From: Virgibacillus salexigens
GTDB lineage: Bacteria > Bacillota > Bacilli > Bacillales > Amphibacillaceae
NCBI RefSeq assembly: GCF_014905415.1
Contig: NZ_BNEO01000002.1
Span: 186,001-250,000, forward strand
Length of the DNA: 64,000 bases
Direction: 5' to 3'
The notes beneath the pieces were generated by a model that saw only the letters and a program-made list of their open reading frames with translations, had not been told where the DNA came from and did not search any database. Positions 8,644 through 16,725 of the stretch are shown here, one piece after another (position 1 is the first letter of the stretch; each line of letters starts with the position of its first letter). The translations under genes and the position numbers were made by a program.

Positions 8644-8680
8644 AAAAAACAGCACTTCGGTTAGAAGTACTGTTTTTTTA
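8644..8680. terminator. Bidirectional terminator between the VanW gene and yceI
   Basis: An inverted repeat AACAGCACTTC/GAAGTACTGTT with one mismatch has A and T runs on both sides, so it can serve both converging genes. Confidence 0.85.
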
Positions 8681-8687
8681 TTTTTAT

Positions 8688-9224
8688 TTAAGCTTGTTTA
8701 TGTGCTTCGATTTCAAAATGAATCTTTACTTCTTCTCCCACTAATACGCCACCAGTTTCTACAGCTGCGTTCCAAGTTAAACCAAAGTCTTTACGGTTAA
8801 TAGTAGTTTCGCCGCTGAATCCAGCAACCATATTACCGCTCATAGGATCTTTACTTTGCCCTTCAACTACAACGTCAAGTGTAACCGGTTTTGTTGTACC
8901 ACGTATCGTTAGATCACCAGTGATATCGTAAATTGTACTAGACTTTTTTGTAATGGAAGAAGCTGCAAATGTGATGTTGGGATGATTCTCAGCATCGAAA
9001 AAGTCTGCAGAAAGTAAGTGGTCGTCGCGATCTTTATTACGTGTATCAATGCTATTAACATCAATAGTGACTTCAACTTTTGAATCTGTTAAATCATCTA
9101 AATTAGCTTCGATAACTGCATTAAAATCGTTAAATGAACCCTTCGCTTTAGAAATCATCATATGCTTCACAGAAAAGCCTATTTCACTATGAATGGTGTC
9201 TACATTCCAAATGGTTTTAGTCAT
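8688..9224 (-). CDS. YceI-family lipid-binding protein
   Basis: A 178-residue protein matching the YceI lipocalin-like family from end to end. Signatures are 'WNVDTIHSEIGFSVKHMM' near the N-terminus, 'FFDAENHPNITF' in the middle and 'GDLTIRGTTKPVTLDV'. Family members bind long isoprenoid chains in a beta barrel. This one has no signal peptide, so it is cytoplasmic, as in other Firmicutes. It is monocistronic with its own promoter and a candidate operator, which suggests induction by a small molecule or stress. The physiological ligand is unknown. Confidence 0.88.
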   Translation of the reverse strand: MTKTIWNVDTIHSEIGFSVKHMMISKAKGSFNDFNAVIEANLDDLTDSKVEVTIDVNSIDTRNKDRDDHLLSADFFDAENHPNITFAASSITKKSSTIYDITGDLTIRGTTKPVTLDVVVEGQSKDPMSGNMVAGFSGETTINRKDFGLTWNAAVETGGVLVGEEVKIHFEIEAHKQA

Positions 9225-9251
9225 ATAAATCCCTCCAAATAAAAATTAATA

Positions 9252-9298
9252 AGTTACTTTATGTAACTAAGTATAAAATAATAAATTTGTGTTGTCAA
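9252..9298 (-). promoter_or_regulatory. yceI promoter with an overlapping dyad operator
   Basis: On the minus strand TTGACA (9298-9293) and TATACT (9275-9270) are 17 bp apart, a near-consensus SigA promoter. Directly downstream lies the perfect dyad AGTTAC-N5-GTAACT (9268-9252), over the start site. This placement is typical of a repressor site; the repressor is not identified. Confidence 0.8.
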
Positions 9299-9325
9299 GT
9301 AATTATTATAATTCGTTTTAGTTGT

Positions 9326-9372
9326 CCATACCCTGTAGTTTAGTTGATCAAACAGACAAAAGTGGGGTATGG
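9326..9372. repeat. Inverted repeat upstream of the holin-like gene
   Basis: CCATACCC (9326-9333) pairs with GGGTATGG (9365-9372), and an inner GTTT/AAAC with a TTGATCAA core can extend the hairpin. No T tract follows on either strand, so it is not an obvious terminator. It could be an operator or a leader structure for the gene starting at 9443. Confidence 0.55.
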
Positions 9373-9442
9373 CCGTTCCATTACTAGTACAATTTGAAAA
9401 TAATATTAATACATAACATGATTTTTAAAAGGAGAGAAACGG

Positions 9443-9700
9443 ATGGATAAGGGGACTGTATTTCGAACCATTGCATTATTAATTGCATTGACAAACCAAA
9501 TATTAGTCATCTTTGGTAAATCACCGCTGCCAATCAACAGCGAATTGTTAGAAGAATTGATGTCTGTTGTATTTACAATAGGTACAGCGGTAATTGCCTG
9601 GTTTAAAAACAATTATGTTACTAGAAATGGCGCGAAGCAAAAACAAATACTTCATGCTCATGGTCTTGCAGCTTCAAGTAAAAAGGGATTAAAAAGTTAA
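9443..9700 (+). CDS. Phage-type holin, SPP1-like family
   Basis: An 85-residue protein with two hydrophobic segments (about 7-25 and 38-55) and a basic C-terminal tail. The pattern 'KGTVFRTIALLIALTNQIL', 'GKSPLP' and 'AVIAWFKNNYVT' matches the SPP1-type holins found in phages and prophages of Bacillaceae. Holins form membrane lesions that release an endolysin. No endolysin, tail or other phage gene is nearby, so this is either a remnant or a gene reused by the host. The ATG has a GGAGAG ribosome site. Confidence 0.75.
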   Translation: MDKGTVFRTIALLIALTNQILVIFGKSPLPINSELLEELMSVVFTIGTAVIAWFKNNYVTRNGAKQKQILHAHGLAASSKKGLKS

Positions 9701-9833
9701 CCATGCAGTGGGACTCTATCCCGCTGGTACATATTCCTTGATTATGATGTGAGAATTATTTATCTAATGAAAATATTCATTATTTTGGTATACTAAAGAA
9801 GAAGCTTGAATTTATTTCATAAGGAGCGATAAC

Positions 9834-11615
9834 ATGCAACAAACGAATAATCTGAGGTGGGACCTTGACATCATTTTTCCTGGAGGAAGTCATTCAGCGG
9901 ATTTTTCTACATATTTACAAGAATTGGAAAGTGAATTGACGGACTTAGCAGACCTTGTAAGCCAGTATAATCCCGATAAGGAAAGCGTGGATACCAAAAG
10001 ATTAAGGATATTGGTTAATAATTTAGAAAAGGTGAATAAAAAGTTTAGAGAAGCATCCGCATTTATAAGCTGTTTAAGTGCTCAAAATGTAAAAGATGAG
10101 CAGGCAAGTTTATTAGTTAGTAAACGAAGTGAATTAAAAGCTAAATTTGAAGCAATTCAAACCAGTTTTAATCAAAAGTTAGTTCAGATTCCTGAAGATA
10201 CATGGCAGAACGCACGCAACCAGGATGATTTAAATGACTTGGAATTTGTACTAAATGAATTTAGAGAACAAGCAAAGGGATTACTCCCGATAGAACAGGA
10301 AGCATTAATAAATGATCTAGCAGTTGATGGCTATCATGCTTGGGATCAAATGTATCAAGCTATTGTTGGTAAGATGGAAGTTCGGCTTAAGGAAGAGGAG
10401 ACTACGAAATCTTACTCTATTGGACAGGCTTCCAATAAATTAGCTAATCCAAATCGTGACTTTCGAAAGCATGTATTTAATCAATTGAATAGGGCGTGGA
10501 AGACTAATGAACATTTATTTAGTCAGACGCTCAATCATTTAGCTGGTTTCCGGTTACAGAAATACACACATCGAAACTGGGATGATGTACTTAGGGAACC
10601 ACTTGAACTAAATCGTATGAAGAAAAAAACACTTGATGCGATGTGGACCGCTATTAATAACAATAAGCACCATTTTGTTACATATTTAAATAAAAAGGCA
10701 GAACGTTTAGATTTAAAAAAATTAAGCATCTATGATATTAATTCTCCAATTAATAGAGAAGTAAAAACATTTAGTTATCAAGAGGGAGCAGACTTTATTA
10801 TTAAACATTTCCATCGTTTCAGCCCGAAGATGGCCGCCTTTGCCCGCATGGCTTTTGATAACCGTTGGATTGAAGCGGAAGACCGGCCTGATAAGCGGCC
10901 AGGTGGGTTTTGCACCAGTTTTCCAGAGAGCGGTCAGACAAGAATATTCATGACTTATTCTGGTACGTCTTCGAATATTGCAACACTCGCCCATGAGCTT
11001 GGACATGCGTATCATCAACATGTGATGAACGATGTGAATGGACTAAACCAACGTTACGCAATGAATGTTGCCGAAACAGCATCAACATTTGCTGAAATGA
11101 TTGTTGCAGATGCTTCGGTGACGTATGCGCAGTCAACGGATGAGAAAAAGGGCTTGTTAGAAGATAAAATCCAGCGCAGTATTGCGTTTTTTATGAATAT
11201 TCATGCGCGATTTTTGTTCGAAAAGCGTTTCTATGAAGAGAGAAAGCAAGGTATGGTTTCTGTTAACAGGTTGAATAAACTGATGGTGGACGCTCAAAAG
11301 GAAGCCTACTGTGATGTACTAGAAGAATATGATGAGAACTTCTGGGCTTCTAAACTGCACTTCCATATGACAGGTGTCCCGTTTTATAATTTCCCTTACA
11401 CATTTGGATATTTATTCAGTCTTGGAATTTATGCAATAGCACAGAAAAGTGATGATTTTGAGGATGAATATATCAAACTTTTACGTGATACAGGCAGGAT
11501 GGAAGTCGAAGATCTCGCTTATAAACATTTACAAGTTGATCTAACTACTACCGCTTTTTGGGAAGATGCGATTCAACTTTGTATTAATGATGTATACGAA
11601 TATCTCTCGATTTAA
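9834..11615 (+). CDS. M3-family oligoendopeptidase, PepF-like
   Basis: A 593-residue zinc metallopeptidase of family M3. The motif 'HELGH' (387-391) gives two zinc-binding histidines and the catalytic glutamate; a third zinc ligand is expected in the following 'NVAETASTFAEM' segment. Length and the long helical N-terminal region match PepF-type oligoendopeptidases, which cut peptides of roughly 7-20 residues in the cytoplasm. There is no signal peptide. An AAGGAGCG ribosome site precedes the ATG. It appears to be a single gene; the next transcript starts with its own promoter and riboswitch. Confidence 0.9.
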   Translation: MQQTNNLRWDLDIIFPGGSHSADFSTYLQELESELTDLADLVSQYNPDKESVDTKRLRILVNNLEKVNKKFREASAFISCLSAQNVKDEQASLLVSKRSELKAKFEAIQTSFNQKLVQIPEDTWQNARNQDDLNDLEFVLNEFREQAKGLLPIEQEALINDLAVDGYHAWDQMYQAIVGKMEVRLKEEETTKSYSIGQASNKLANPNRDFRKHVFNQLNRAWKTNEHLFSQTLNHLAGFRLQKYTHRNWDDVLREPLELNRMKKKTLDAMWTAINNNKHHFVTYLNKKAERLDLKKLSIYDINSPINREVKTFSYQEGADFIIKHFHRFSPKMAAFARMAFDNRWIEAEDRPDKRPGGFCTSFPESGQTRIFMTYSGTSSNIATLAHELGHAYHQHVMNDVNGLNQRYAMNVAETASTFAEMIVADASVTYAQSTDEKKGLLEDKIQRSIAFFMNIHARFLFEKRFYEERKQGMVSVNRLNKLMVDAQKEAYCDVLEEYDENFWASKLHFHMTGVPFYNFPYTFGYLFSLGIYAIAQKSDDFEDEYIKLLRDTGRMEVEDLAYKHLQVDLTTTAFWEDAIQLCINDVYEYLSI

Positions 11616-11621
11616 TTTTAG

Positions 11622-11650
11622 TTGTAATCGATGGATAAGTTAGGTACAAT
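11622..11650 (+). promoter_or_regulatory. Promoter of the thiT transcript
   Basis: TTGTAA (11622-11627) and TACAAT (11645-11650) are 17 bp apart, just after the pepF stop codon and about 40 bp before the riboswitch. Confidence 0.7.
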
Positions 11651-11686
11651 ACTCCTAGAAACAATAACAGAAAAAGCAAAATGTAA

Positions 11687-11782
11687 AAGCCTGCAGGGGG
11701 AGCCGATCGGCTGAGAGTGAACATATTCATTGTTCTTACCCTTCGAACCTGTTAGTTAGTACTAGCGTAGGGATGGTGGCTT
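11687..11782 (+). promoter_or_regulatory. TPP (thi-box) riboswitch
   Basis: The conserved thi-box elements are present in order: GGGGGAGCC, GGCTGAGAG, ACCCTTCGAACCTG, and TACTAGCGTAGGGA. AGCC at the start pairs with GGCT at the end as P1. It is followed by a terminator and the thiamine transporter gene, so binding of thiamine pyrophosphate is expected to turn the gene off. Confidence 0.97.
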
Positions 11783-11794
11783 TTTTGATGGAAT

Positions 11795-11852
11795 AAAAGC
11801 AATGTGAGCGGAATCCCCATCAGGAAGTCTTCCCCTTGGCATTGCTTTTTTT
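11795..11852 (+). terminator. Terminator of the TPP riboswitch
   Basis: AAAAGCAATG (11795-11804) pairs with CATTGCTTTT (11840-11849), followed by further T residues. An inner GGAAG/CTTCC hairpin lies in the loop. It is the expression platform between the aptamer and thiT. Confidence 0.85.
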
Positions 11853-11920
11853 GTTGTTATATATACCTTGTTGACATTGGCCAACAAGAAAATAACCGCT
11901 TTAAAAAGGGGAGAAAAGAA

Positions 11921-12490
11921 ATGAAACGTACATTATTTTTAGTAGAGGTAGCAATTTTTGCAGCTTTTGCATTGTTGTTAGACCTAATACCATTTTTATC
12001 ATTTAAAATTTGGGCTCAGGGTGGGTCTATCTCATTTGCGATGATTCCTATTTTTATCGTTGCTTTTCGCTGGGGATTAAAAGGCGGCTTGCTAGCAGGG
12101 TTTTTATGGGGAGTGCTTCAGGTTGCTGTAGGAACAGGGTATATACTGCATCCGTTACAAGGATTTATTGATTATGCCATTGCCTTTACAGTATTAGGAT
12201 TTGCAGGTGTATTTTCAGGAAAAATAAAACAAACTGTACAAGAAGGAAATAGCAAACAGTATCTTTTGTATATCTCGCTAGGTGTATTTATAGGATCTGC
12301 TTTGCGCTTTATCGCTCATTTTATTGCAGGTGTTGTCTTTTTTGAATCAGCTGTCCAAGGGATGAATGTATGGATATACTCCTTCTTATATAATGGTTCG
12401 TATATTCTACCTAGTTTTGTTTTAAGTGCTATACTTGTTTTCTTTTTATTTCATAAGCAACCTAGAACGCTGCTTCGATTGACAACTTAG
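11921..12490 (+). CDS. thiT: Thiamine ECF transporter substrate-binding subunit ThiT
   Basis: A 189-residue membrane protein with about six segments, matching the ThiT (YuaJ) S component. These proteins bind thiamine with high affinity and are driven by the shared EcfA-EcfA'-EcfT module, encoded elsewhere. The conserved tryptophan-rich part around 'FRWGLKGGLLAGFLWG' and 'GYILHPLQGFIDYA' is typical. I start it at the ATG at 11921, which has a GGGGAG ribosome site. An upstream in-frame start would lie inside the riboswitch terminator and is rejected. Regulation by the TPP riboswitch supports the thiamine assignment. Confidence 0.93.
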   Translation: MKRTLFLVEVAIFAAFALLLDLIPFLSFKIWAQGGSISFAMIPIFIVAFRWGLKGGLLAGFLWGVLQVAVGTGYILHPLQGFIDYAIAFTVLGFAGVFSGKIKQTVQEGNSKQYLLYISLGVFIGSALRFIAHFIAGVVFFESAVQGMNVWIYSFLYNGSYILPSFVLSAILVFFLFHKQPRTLLRLTT

Positions 12491-12524
12491 TATAAACGAC
12501 CTGCTCACATAATAATGAGCAAGA

Positions 12525-12557
12525 AAAAATAGACAACCAATGGGGTTGTCTATTTTT
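12525..12557. terminator. Bidirectional terminator between thiT and the stress gene
   Basis: A perfect 14-bp inverted repeat (12525-12538 with 12544-12557) has T runs on both strands. The stop codon of the minus-strand gene lies inside its stem. Confidence 0.88.
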
Positions 12558-12903
12558 GTAGATAGCTATCTACATTTTCATTATTTGTAACCATTAATAG
12601 AACCTTACCTTCATCCATATCCTCTTCATAATTTTCGGCTTCAGCCTGTGAGAAACCTATTTCAGTTAATTTTGTTCGAAGCTCGTCCCCTTTTTTGCTA
12701 AAGAAATTACCGACAGCATGGCCAATATCCATTTCTTTGATGCCGATCGTATTTGCATCTGCGCTCCCAGCTAAACGATTGGTACGATCATCATCATGAG
12801 ATAGAATATATACATCATCTTTATGAATTCCTTTGTCTTTTAGTACTTGAATATCGGCCTTTAATTTTTCATCATTTGTATATTCTTTAATAAATGGTTT
12901 CAT
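12550..12903 (-). CDS. General stress protein, YflT family
   Basis: A 117-residue soluble protein matching the YflT-type heat-induced stress family. Features are 'MKPFIKEYTNDEKLKADI' at the start, 'DVYILSHDDDRT' in the middle and a basic/acidic 'RTKLTEIGF' segment. Its molecular role is not known; B. subtilis members belong to the SigB general stress regulon. I start it at the ATG at 12903, which has an AAGGAGG ribosome site, rather than nine codons further upstream. A SigB-type promoter lies in the right place, in agreement with the family. Confidence 0.82.
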   Translation of the reverse strand: MKPFIKEYTNDEKLKADIQVLKDKGIHKDDVYILSHDDDRTNRLAGSADANTIGIKEMDIGHAVGNFFSKKGDELRTKLTEIGFSQAEAENYEEDMDEGKVLLMVTNNENVDSYLQK

Positions 12904-12938
12904 ATTAAAAAACCTCCTTTTTGTCTTCAATATTATGT

Positions 12939-12963
12939 ATTCCCATTATGATAAGAACTAAAC
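12939..12963 (-). promoter_or_regulatory. SigB-type promoter of the YflT-like gene
   Basis: On the minus strand GTTTAG (12963-12958) and GGGAAT (12944-12939) are separated by 13 bp. This fits the SigB consensus GTTTAA-N12-15-GGGTAT closely. Confidence 0.78.
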
Positions 12964-13015
12964 ATGTACGCTTTGCATAGGCTATAGCACATTCAACAGA
13001 GAGGAAGCGATAGAT

Positions 13016-14431
13016 GTGGAGCTTTCGATTTCCCATATATTATATGGTCTATTTACGCTTGCTATTATTATCACTATGATTCTGCGAAAAGGTATTGTAT
13101 TACCAACGTTACTCGGTACGTTCATTATCGCCTGGGTTTATAAAGGAAGTATTATAGATGGTTTTACAGCTATTTTCAAAGCGAATCTAGTGGCGGCCCA
13201 AGAATTGTTTAGTATCTTTTTAATTATTACTTTCATGTTGGCACTATTACATTCGTTAAGGGATTTAGGAGCAGATAAACGTATGATCCAACCGATCCAA
13301 AAAATGATGATTAATGGGCATGTATCCTTTTTTGTCCTTGTTGGGATTACTTATTTAATTTCTTTGTTTTTTTGGCCAACACCAGCGGTTCCATTAATTT
13401 GTGCTTTACTTGTTCCTGCGGCTATCCAATCCGGTCTCCCTGCGATAACTGCGGCAGTCGCTATAGCTATTGCGGGCCAAGGCATGGCTCTATCCTCTGA
13501 TTATATCGTTCAGGTAGCTCCTAATCTCTCTGCTACTTCGGCCGGTGTGGATACGGCACAAGTTGCAGATAAGTCTTTAATCCTTTCCCTTATAACGGGT
13601 TTTATTGCTTTAGGCATTGCTTATGTAATGTATCGTAAAATGATTCGAAAAAAAGGGGACCCTCGCAATCAACAAGAACTTGAAAACATGCAATTAACAC
13701 AGGATTCCTCCCAACGAGATTACAGGCTACAGTTTTGGAGTAGACTTTTTGCAATATTAGTTCCTTTAGCGTTAGCAAGTGTCGTAATCTACATGGTATA
13801 TGAAAAATTGCTATCTGGCAGAATGACTGGTTTGGAAGGTGGAGATGGTGCTGCTTTTGTAGGTGGGGTAGCCGTTATCCTTCTTTTGTTATCAACGATC
13901 GCTTTTCGTAAACAACATGCACTAGATTACATTACTACACACATTACGGATGGTTTTGTATTTGCTTTTAAAGCAATGGGCCCAGTAATTCCTATTGCAG
14001 GATTTTTCTTTTTAGGAAGTTCCGATTTTTCTGCTGACATTATAGGAGTTAAGGAAAATCCGCCAGCATTTTTATTTGACCTTGTTCAATCAACACAATC
14101 GATATTACCGCAAAGTGCCTTATTAGCAGCACTAAGTATTTTAATTATAGGTATTATTACTGGATTAGATGGTTCTGGTTTTTCGGGGTTGCCTTTAACA
14201 GGGGCATTAGCTGCTTCCTTACAAAACAGTTCCATTGATGTTACAACGCTTACTGCTATAGGCCAAATGGGTTCTATCTGGACTGGAGGGGGAACATTGG
14301 TGGCATGGTCCTCTTTAATTGCAATTGCAGGTTTTTGTGGCGTGTCCGTGATGGAACTTGTTCGTAAGAATTTTATACCAGTGATGGTTGGGTTAATAGT
14401 GGCTACCATTGTCGCGGTATTTATTTTATAA
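13016..14431 (+). CDS. Multi-pass permease of uncertain family
   Basis: A 471-residue integral membrane protein with about 11-12 hydrophobic segments. The start is GTG at 13016 with an AGAGAGGAAG ribosome site; an overlapping ATG two bases earlier is in the wrong frame. A conserved-looking 'WPTPAVPLICALLVPAA' near 125 and repeated small-residue segments such as 'GLDGSGFSGLPLTG' near 390 suggest an ion-transporter (IT) superfamily carrier for an organic anion, as in GntP or DcuC. I cannot name the substrate. It lies between the stress gene and cstA, each with its own terminator, so it is probably monocistronic. Confidence 0.6.
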   Translation: MELSISHILYGLFTLAIIITMILRKGIVLPTLLGTFIIAWVYKGSIIDGFTAIFKANLVAAQELFSIFLIITFMLALLHSLRDLGADKRMIQPIQKMMINGHVSFFVLVGITYLISLFFWPTPAVPLICALLVPAAIQSGLPAITAAVAIAIAGQGMALSSDYIVQVAPNLSATSAGVDTAQVADKSLILSLITGFIALGIAYVMYRKMIRKKGDPRNQQELENMQLTQDSSQRDYRLQFWSRLFAILVPLALASVVIYMVYEKLLSGRMTGLEGGDGAAFVGGVAVILLLLSTIAFRKQHALDYITTHITDGFVFAFKAMGPVIPIAGFFFLGSSDFSADIIGVKENPPAFLFDLVQSTQSILPQSALLAALSILIIGIITGLDGSGFSGLPLTGALAASLQNSSIDVTTLTAIGQMGSIWTGGGTLVAWSSLIAIAGFCGVSVMELVRKNFIPVMVGLIVATIVAVFIL

Positions 14432-14501
14432 AGTTCAGTCGTATCCGTTTTGAGTGTTCCTTTTAATGAGTGTAAAGCGTTGTTTCCTTTCTGAATAAAG
14501 C

Positions 14502-14550
14502 ATGAAAAAGGGATTACCTCTATTTTTCATAGAGATAATCTCTTTTTCAT
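14502..14550 (+). terminator. Terminator after the permease gene
   Basis: An inverted repeat of 22 bp with three mismatches (14502-14523 with 14529-14550) has T residues in its right arm. It lies about 70 bp after the stop codon. Confidence 0.75.
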
Positions 14551-14667
14551 GGTTCTGAATTTGTGATTTATTACTAAAAAAGTACTAAAATGAAGCGTTT
14601 ACACATAGCGTTAAACAAGGACGTCCATATTTTGGACTGGTTTAATTCTATTTGGGGGAGGGATACT

Positions 14668-16398
14668 ATGCCCGGAATTTTGGTTGCCTTCATAGGGATG
14701 TTGGTTTTCGCTTTAGGTTATCGTTATTATTCTCGTTTTGTAGCAGAAAAAATTTTTCGATTAGACCCTAATTACGTTACACCAGCGCACCGTTATAAGG
14801 ATGGAATTGATTTTGTTCCTACAAATAAATTCGTGTTATGGGGGCATCATTTTACTTCAGTTGCAGGGGCTGCACCGATTCTTGGACCAGCTATTGCGGT
14901 TTATTGGGGGTGGTTGCCAGCATTTTTATGGGTGATTTTGGGAACCGTATTTGCTGCAGGAGTTCATGATTTCGGTACGCTTGTTTTATCTGTTCGAAAC
15001 AAAGGTCAGTCAGTTGGTACATTAGCGCACCGATTAGTCGGTCAACGAGCAAAGATTTTGTTTTTATTTATTATTTTAATTCTTGTGCTCATGGTAAATG
15101 CAGTATTTGCATGGGTCATTTCCAATTTGTTTATTTCTTATCCAGCCAGTGTGTTACCAGTGTTCATTCAAATACCACTTGCTATTTGGATAGGATATGC
15201 AGTTTACAAACGAAATAAGAAAATGCTTCTACCTTCTATATTAGCATTAGCTATCATGTACTTAACTGCAGTAGTAGCTAGCAAAGTCGATTTCTTACAA
15301 ATCGATCTTGTGCAGTATATGGGTGGAGAAGGTGGAAGTGGATTATTTGGACTAGGAGCAGTATCGACTGCATTTTTAATTTGGATCGTCATTTTAATGG
15401 TCTATGTGTATATTGCATCTACATTGCCGGTTTGGAAATTGTTACAGCCAAGGGATTTTATTAATTCGCATCAGCTTGTAGTTGGTCTGGGAATCCTGTA
15501 TTTAGGCCTGTTATTCACTAACCCTGAAATGACAGCACCGATAACAAATGAAAATCCGGATACTCCTTGGTTACCATTATTATTTATCACTATTGCTTGT
15601 GGAGCTATTTCTGGTTTTCATGGCCTTGTATCCTCAGGAACGTCATCTAAACAACTAAATAAAGAAACGGATGCTAGGTTTGTAGGATATGCTGGTGCGG
15701 TTGGGGAAGGGGTTCTTGCATTAGTATCCATTATTGCGGTTGCTACGTTCTTTACTAGTACGGATGAGTTTATGGCAACTTATGCTAGTTTTTCTGATGC
15801 GAATGCGGTTGGCCTTGGAACATTTGTAGAAGGAGCTGCAGGTCTAGCTGGCGGATTAGCCATCCCACCAGATATAGCAGTTACGATCGTATCTATTATT
15901 GTAGTTAGTTTTGCAGCAACCACGTTAGATACGTCTGTTAGATTGATGCGTTATATTATCGCTGAGTTAGGTATTGAATATCGTCTTCCTGCCTTAACGA
16001 AGACACATGTCGCTACAACCATAGCCGTCGTATCGAGTGCAGCTTTAGTATTACTCCCTGAAGGACCAAAAGGCTTTGGCTCAGGTGGATATCAGTTATG
16101 GCCATTATTCGGAACAGCCAATCAATTGCTAGCGGTTATCAGTTTAATGCTGATTGCGGTTTGGTTAAAACGATTAGGTAGGAATTATGCAGTGGTAATT
16201 ATTCCAATGGTATTTGTTATGTTCATGACGCTGTACGCAATGATTCAACAAGTTTTATTTGAATGGTCATGGATGGGAAGTGCACCAAATACGTTGTTAT
16301 TTATCTTTGGCGCAATTATTTTGATCTTCGCTTTATGGATTATTATTACTGCTTTCTCTGTTTTAACTAAAAAGGAGGAGAATTCGCTCGAAATTTAA
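14668..16398 (+). CDS. cstA: CstA-family peptide/pyruvate transporter
   Basis: A 576-residue membrane protein with about 16 hydrophobic segments, matching the CstA carbon starvation family throughout. Signatures are 'RYKDGIDFVPTNKFVLWGHHFTSVAG' around 45-70 (given here only in part) and 'GAAPILGPAIAVYWGW'. Family members import peptides and, for CstA and BtsT, pyruvate, and are induced on carbon limitation. I choose the ATG at 14668, with a GGGGGAGGG ribosome site; the upstream extension lacks one. It is followed immediately by a terminator and then by a small CC-ending gene and an ArsA-like ATPase gene. Confidence 0.9.
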   Translation: MPGILVAFIGMLVFALGYRYYSRFVAEKIFRLDPNYVTPAHRYKDGIDFVPTNKFVLWGHHFTSVAGAAPILGPAIAVYWGWLPAFLWVILGTVFAAGVHDFGTLVLSVRNKGQSVGTLAHRLVGQRAKILFLFIILILVLMVNAVFAWVISNLFISYPASVLPVFIQIPLAIWIGYAVYKRNKKMLLPSILALAIMYLTAVVASKVDFLQIDLVQYMGGEGGSGLFGLGAVSTAFLIWIVILMVYVYIASTLPVWKLLQPRDFINSHQLVVGLGILYLGLLFTNPEMTAPITNENPDTPWLPLLFITIACGAISGFHGLVSSGTSSKQLNKETDARFVGYAGAVGEGVLALVSIIAVATFFTSTDEFMATYASFSDANAVGLGTFVEGAAGLAGGLAIPPDIAVTIVSIIVVSFAATTLDTSVRLMRYIIAELGIEYRLPALTKTHVATTIAVVSSAALVLLPEGPKGFGSGGYQLWPLFGTANQLLAVISLMLIAVWLKRLGRNYAVVIIPMVFVMFMTLYAMIQQVLFEWSWMGSAPNTLLFIFGAIILIFALWIIITAFSVLTKKEENSLEI

Positions 16399-16428
16399 AA
16401 GGGATCACTACGATCCCTTTTCTTTTTT
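16397..16428 (+). terminator. Terminator between cstA and the CC-ending small gene
   Basis: A perfect AAAAGGGATC/GATCCCTTTT stem with a five-base loop and a run of six T overlaps the cstA stop codon. The next start is only 18 bp further on. It should lower expression of the two downstream genes relative to cstA. Confidence 0.88.
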
Positions 16429-16445
16429 CAAGGAGGAGAATATAC

Positions 16446-16703
16446 ATGCTTGATCAGATGAAGAAGATCCTTCAGTTGTATGAAGAGATGTTGGAAATAC
16501 CGCATCGTCAGGAAATTGCACGTGAATTAAGAAATGAGGACGATGTGTTTTTATTATTATTATACTCAGAAATGGTCGGTATTCCTAACCCAGTTTTTTA
16601 TTATACATTAGAACTGTATCCATTTATGTTAGAGAAATTCCACGATTGGCATTTACGTATGGGAATGGAAAAATCACCCTTATCAGGTATTCGATGCTGT
16701 TAA
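16446..16703 (+). CDS. Small CC-terminal protein (cory-CC-star type), CstA-linked
   Basis: An 85-residue, mostly helical soluble protein that ends in 'RCC' at the stop codon. The C-terminal cysteine pair and its place right after cstA match the so-called cory-CC-star proteins. It also recalls the small YbdD/YjiX proteins that follow cstA in enterobacteria and, as I recall, also end in CC. These are linked to pyruvate uptake by CstA-type carriers, but their action is unknown. The ATG has an AGGAGGAG ribosome site. It is followed after 22 bp by the ArsA-like ATPase, so the two are very likely co-translated. The family name is from memory and the function is inference. Confidence 0.75.
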   Translation: MLDQMKKILQLYEEMLEIPHRQEIARELRNEDDVFLLLLYSEMVGIPNPVFYYTLELYPFMLEKFHDWHLRMGMEKSPLSGIRCC

Positions 16704-16725
16704 TATGACATGAAAGGAGATTTGT

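Noticed and set aside
9443-9700. Edge of a prophage
   Set aside because: No other phage gene, integrase or repeated attachment site is present around the holin.
10722-11136. Minus-strand frames inside pepF
   Set aside because: They are shadows of the peptidase gene, without ribosome sites or family matches.
11804-11920. N-terminal extension of thiT
   Set aside because: The extension is read from the riboswitch terminator; the ATG at 11921 has a good ribosome site and gives the family length.
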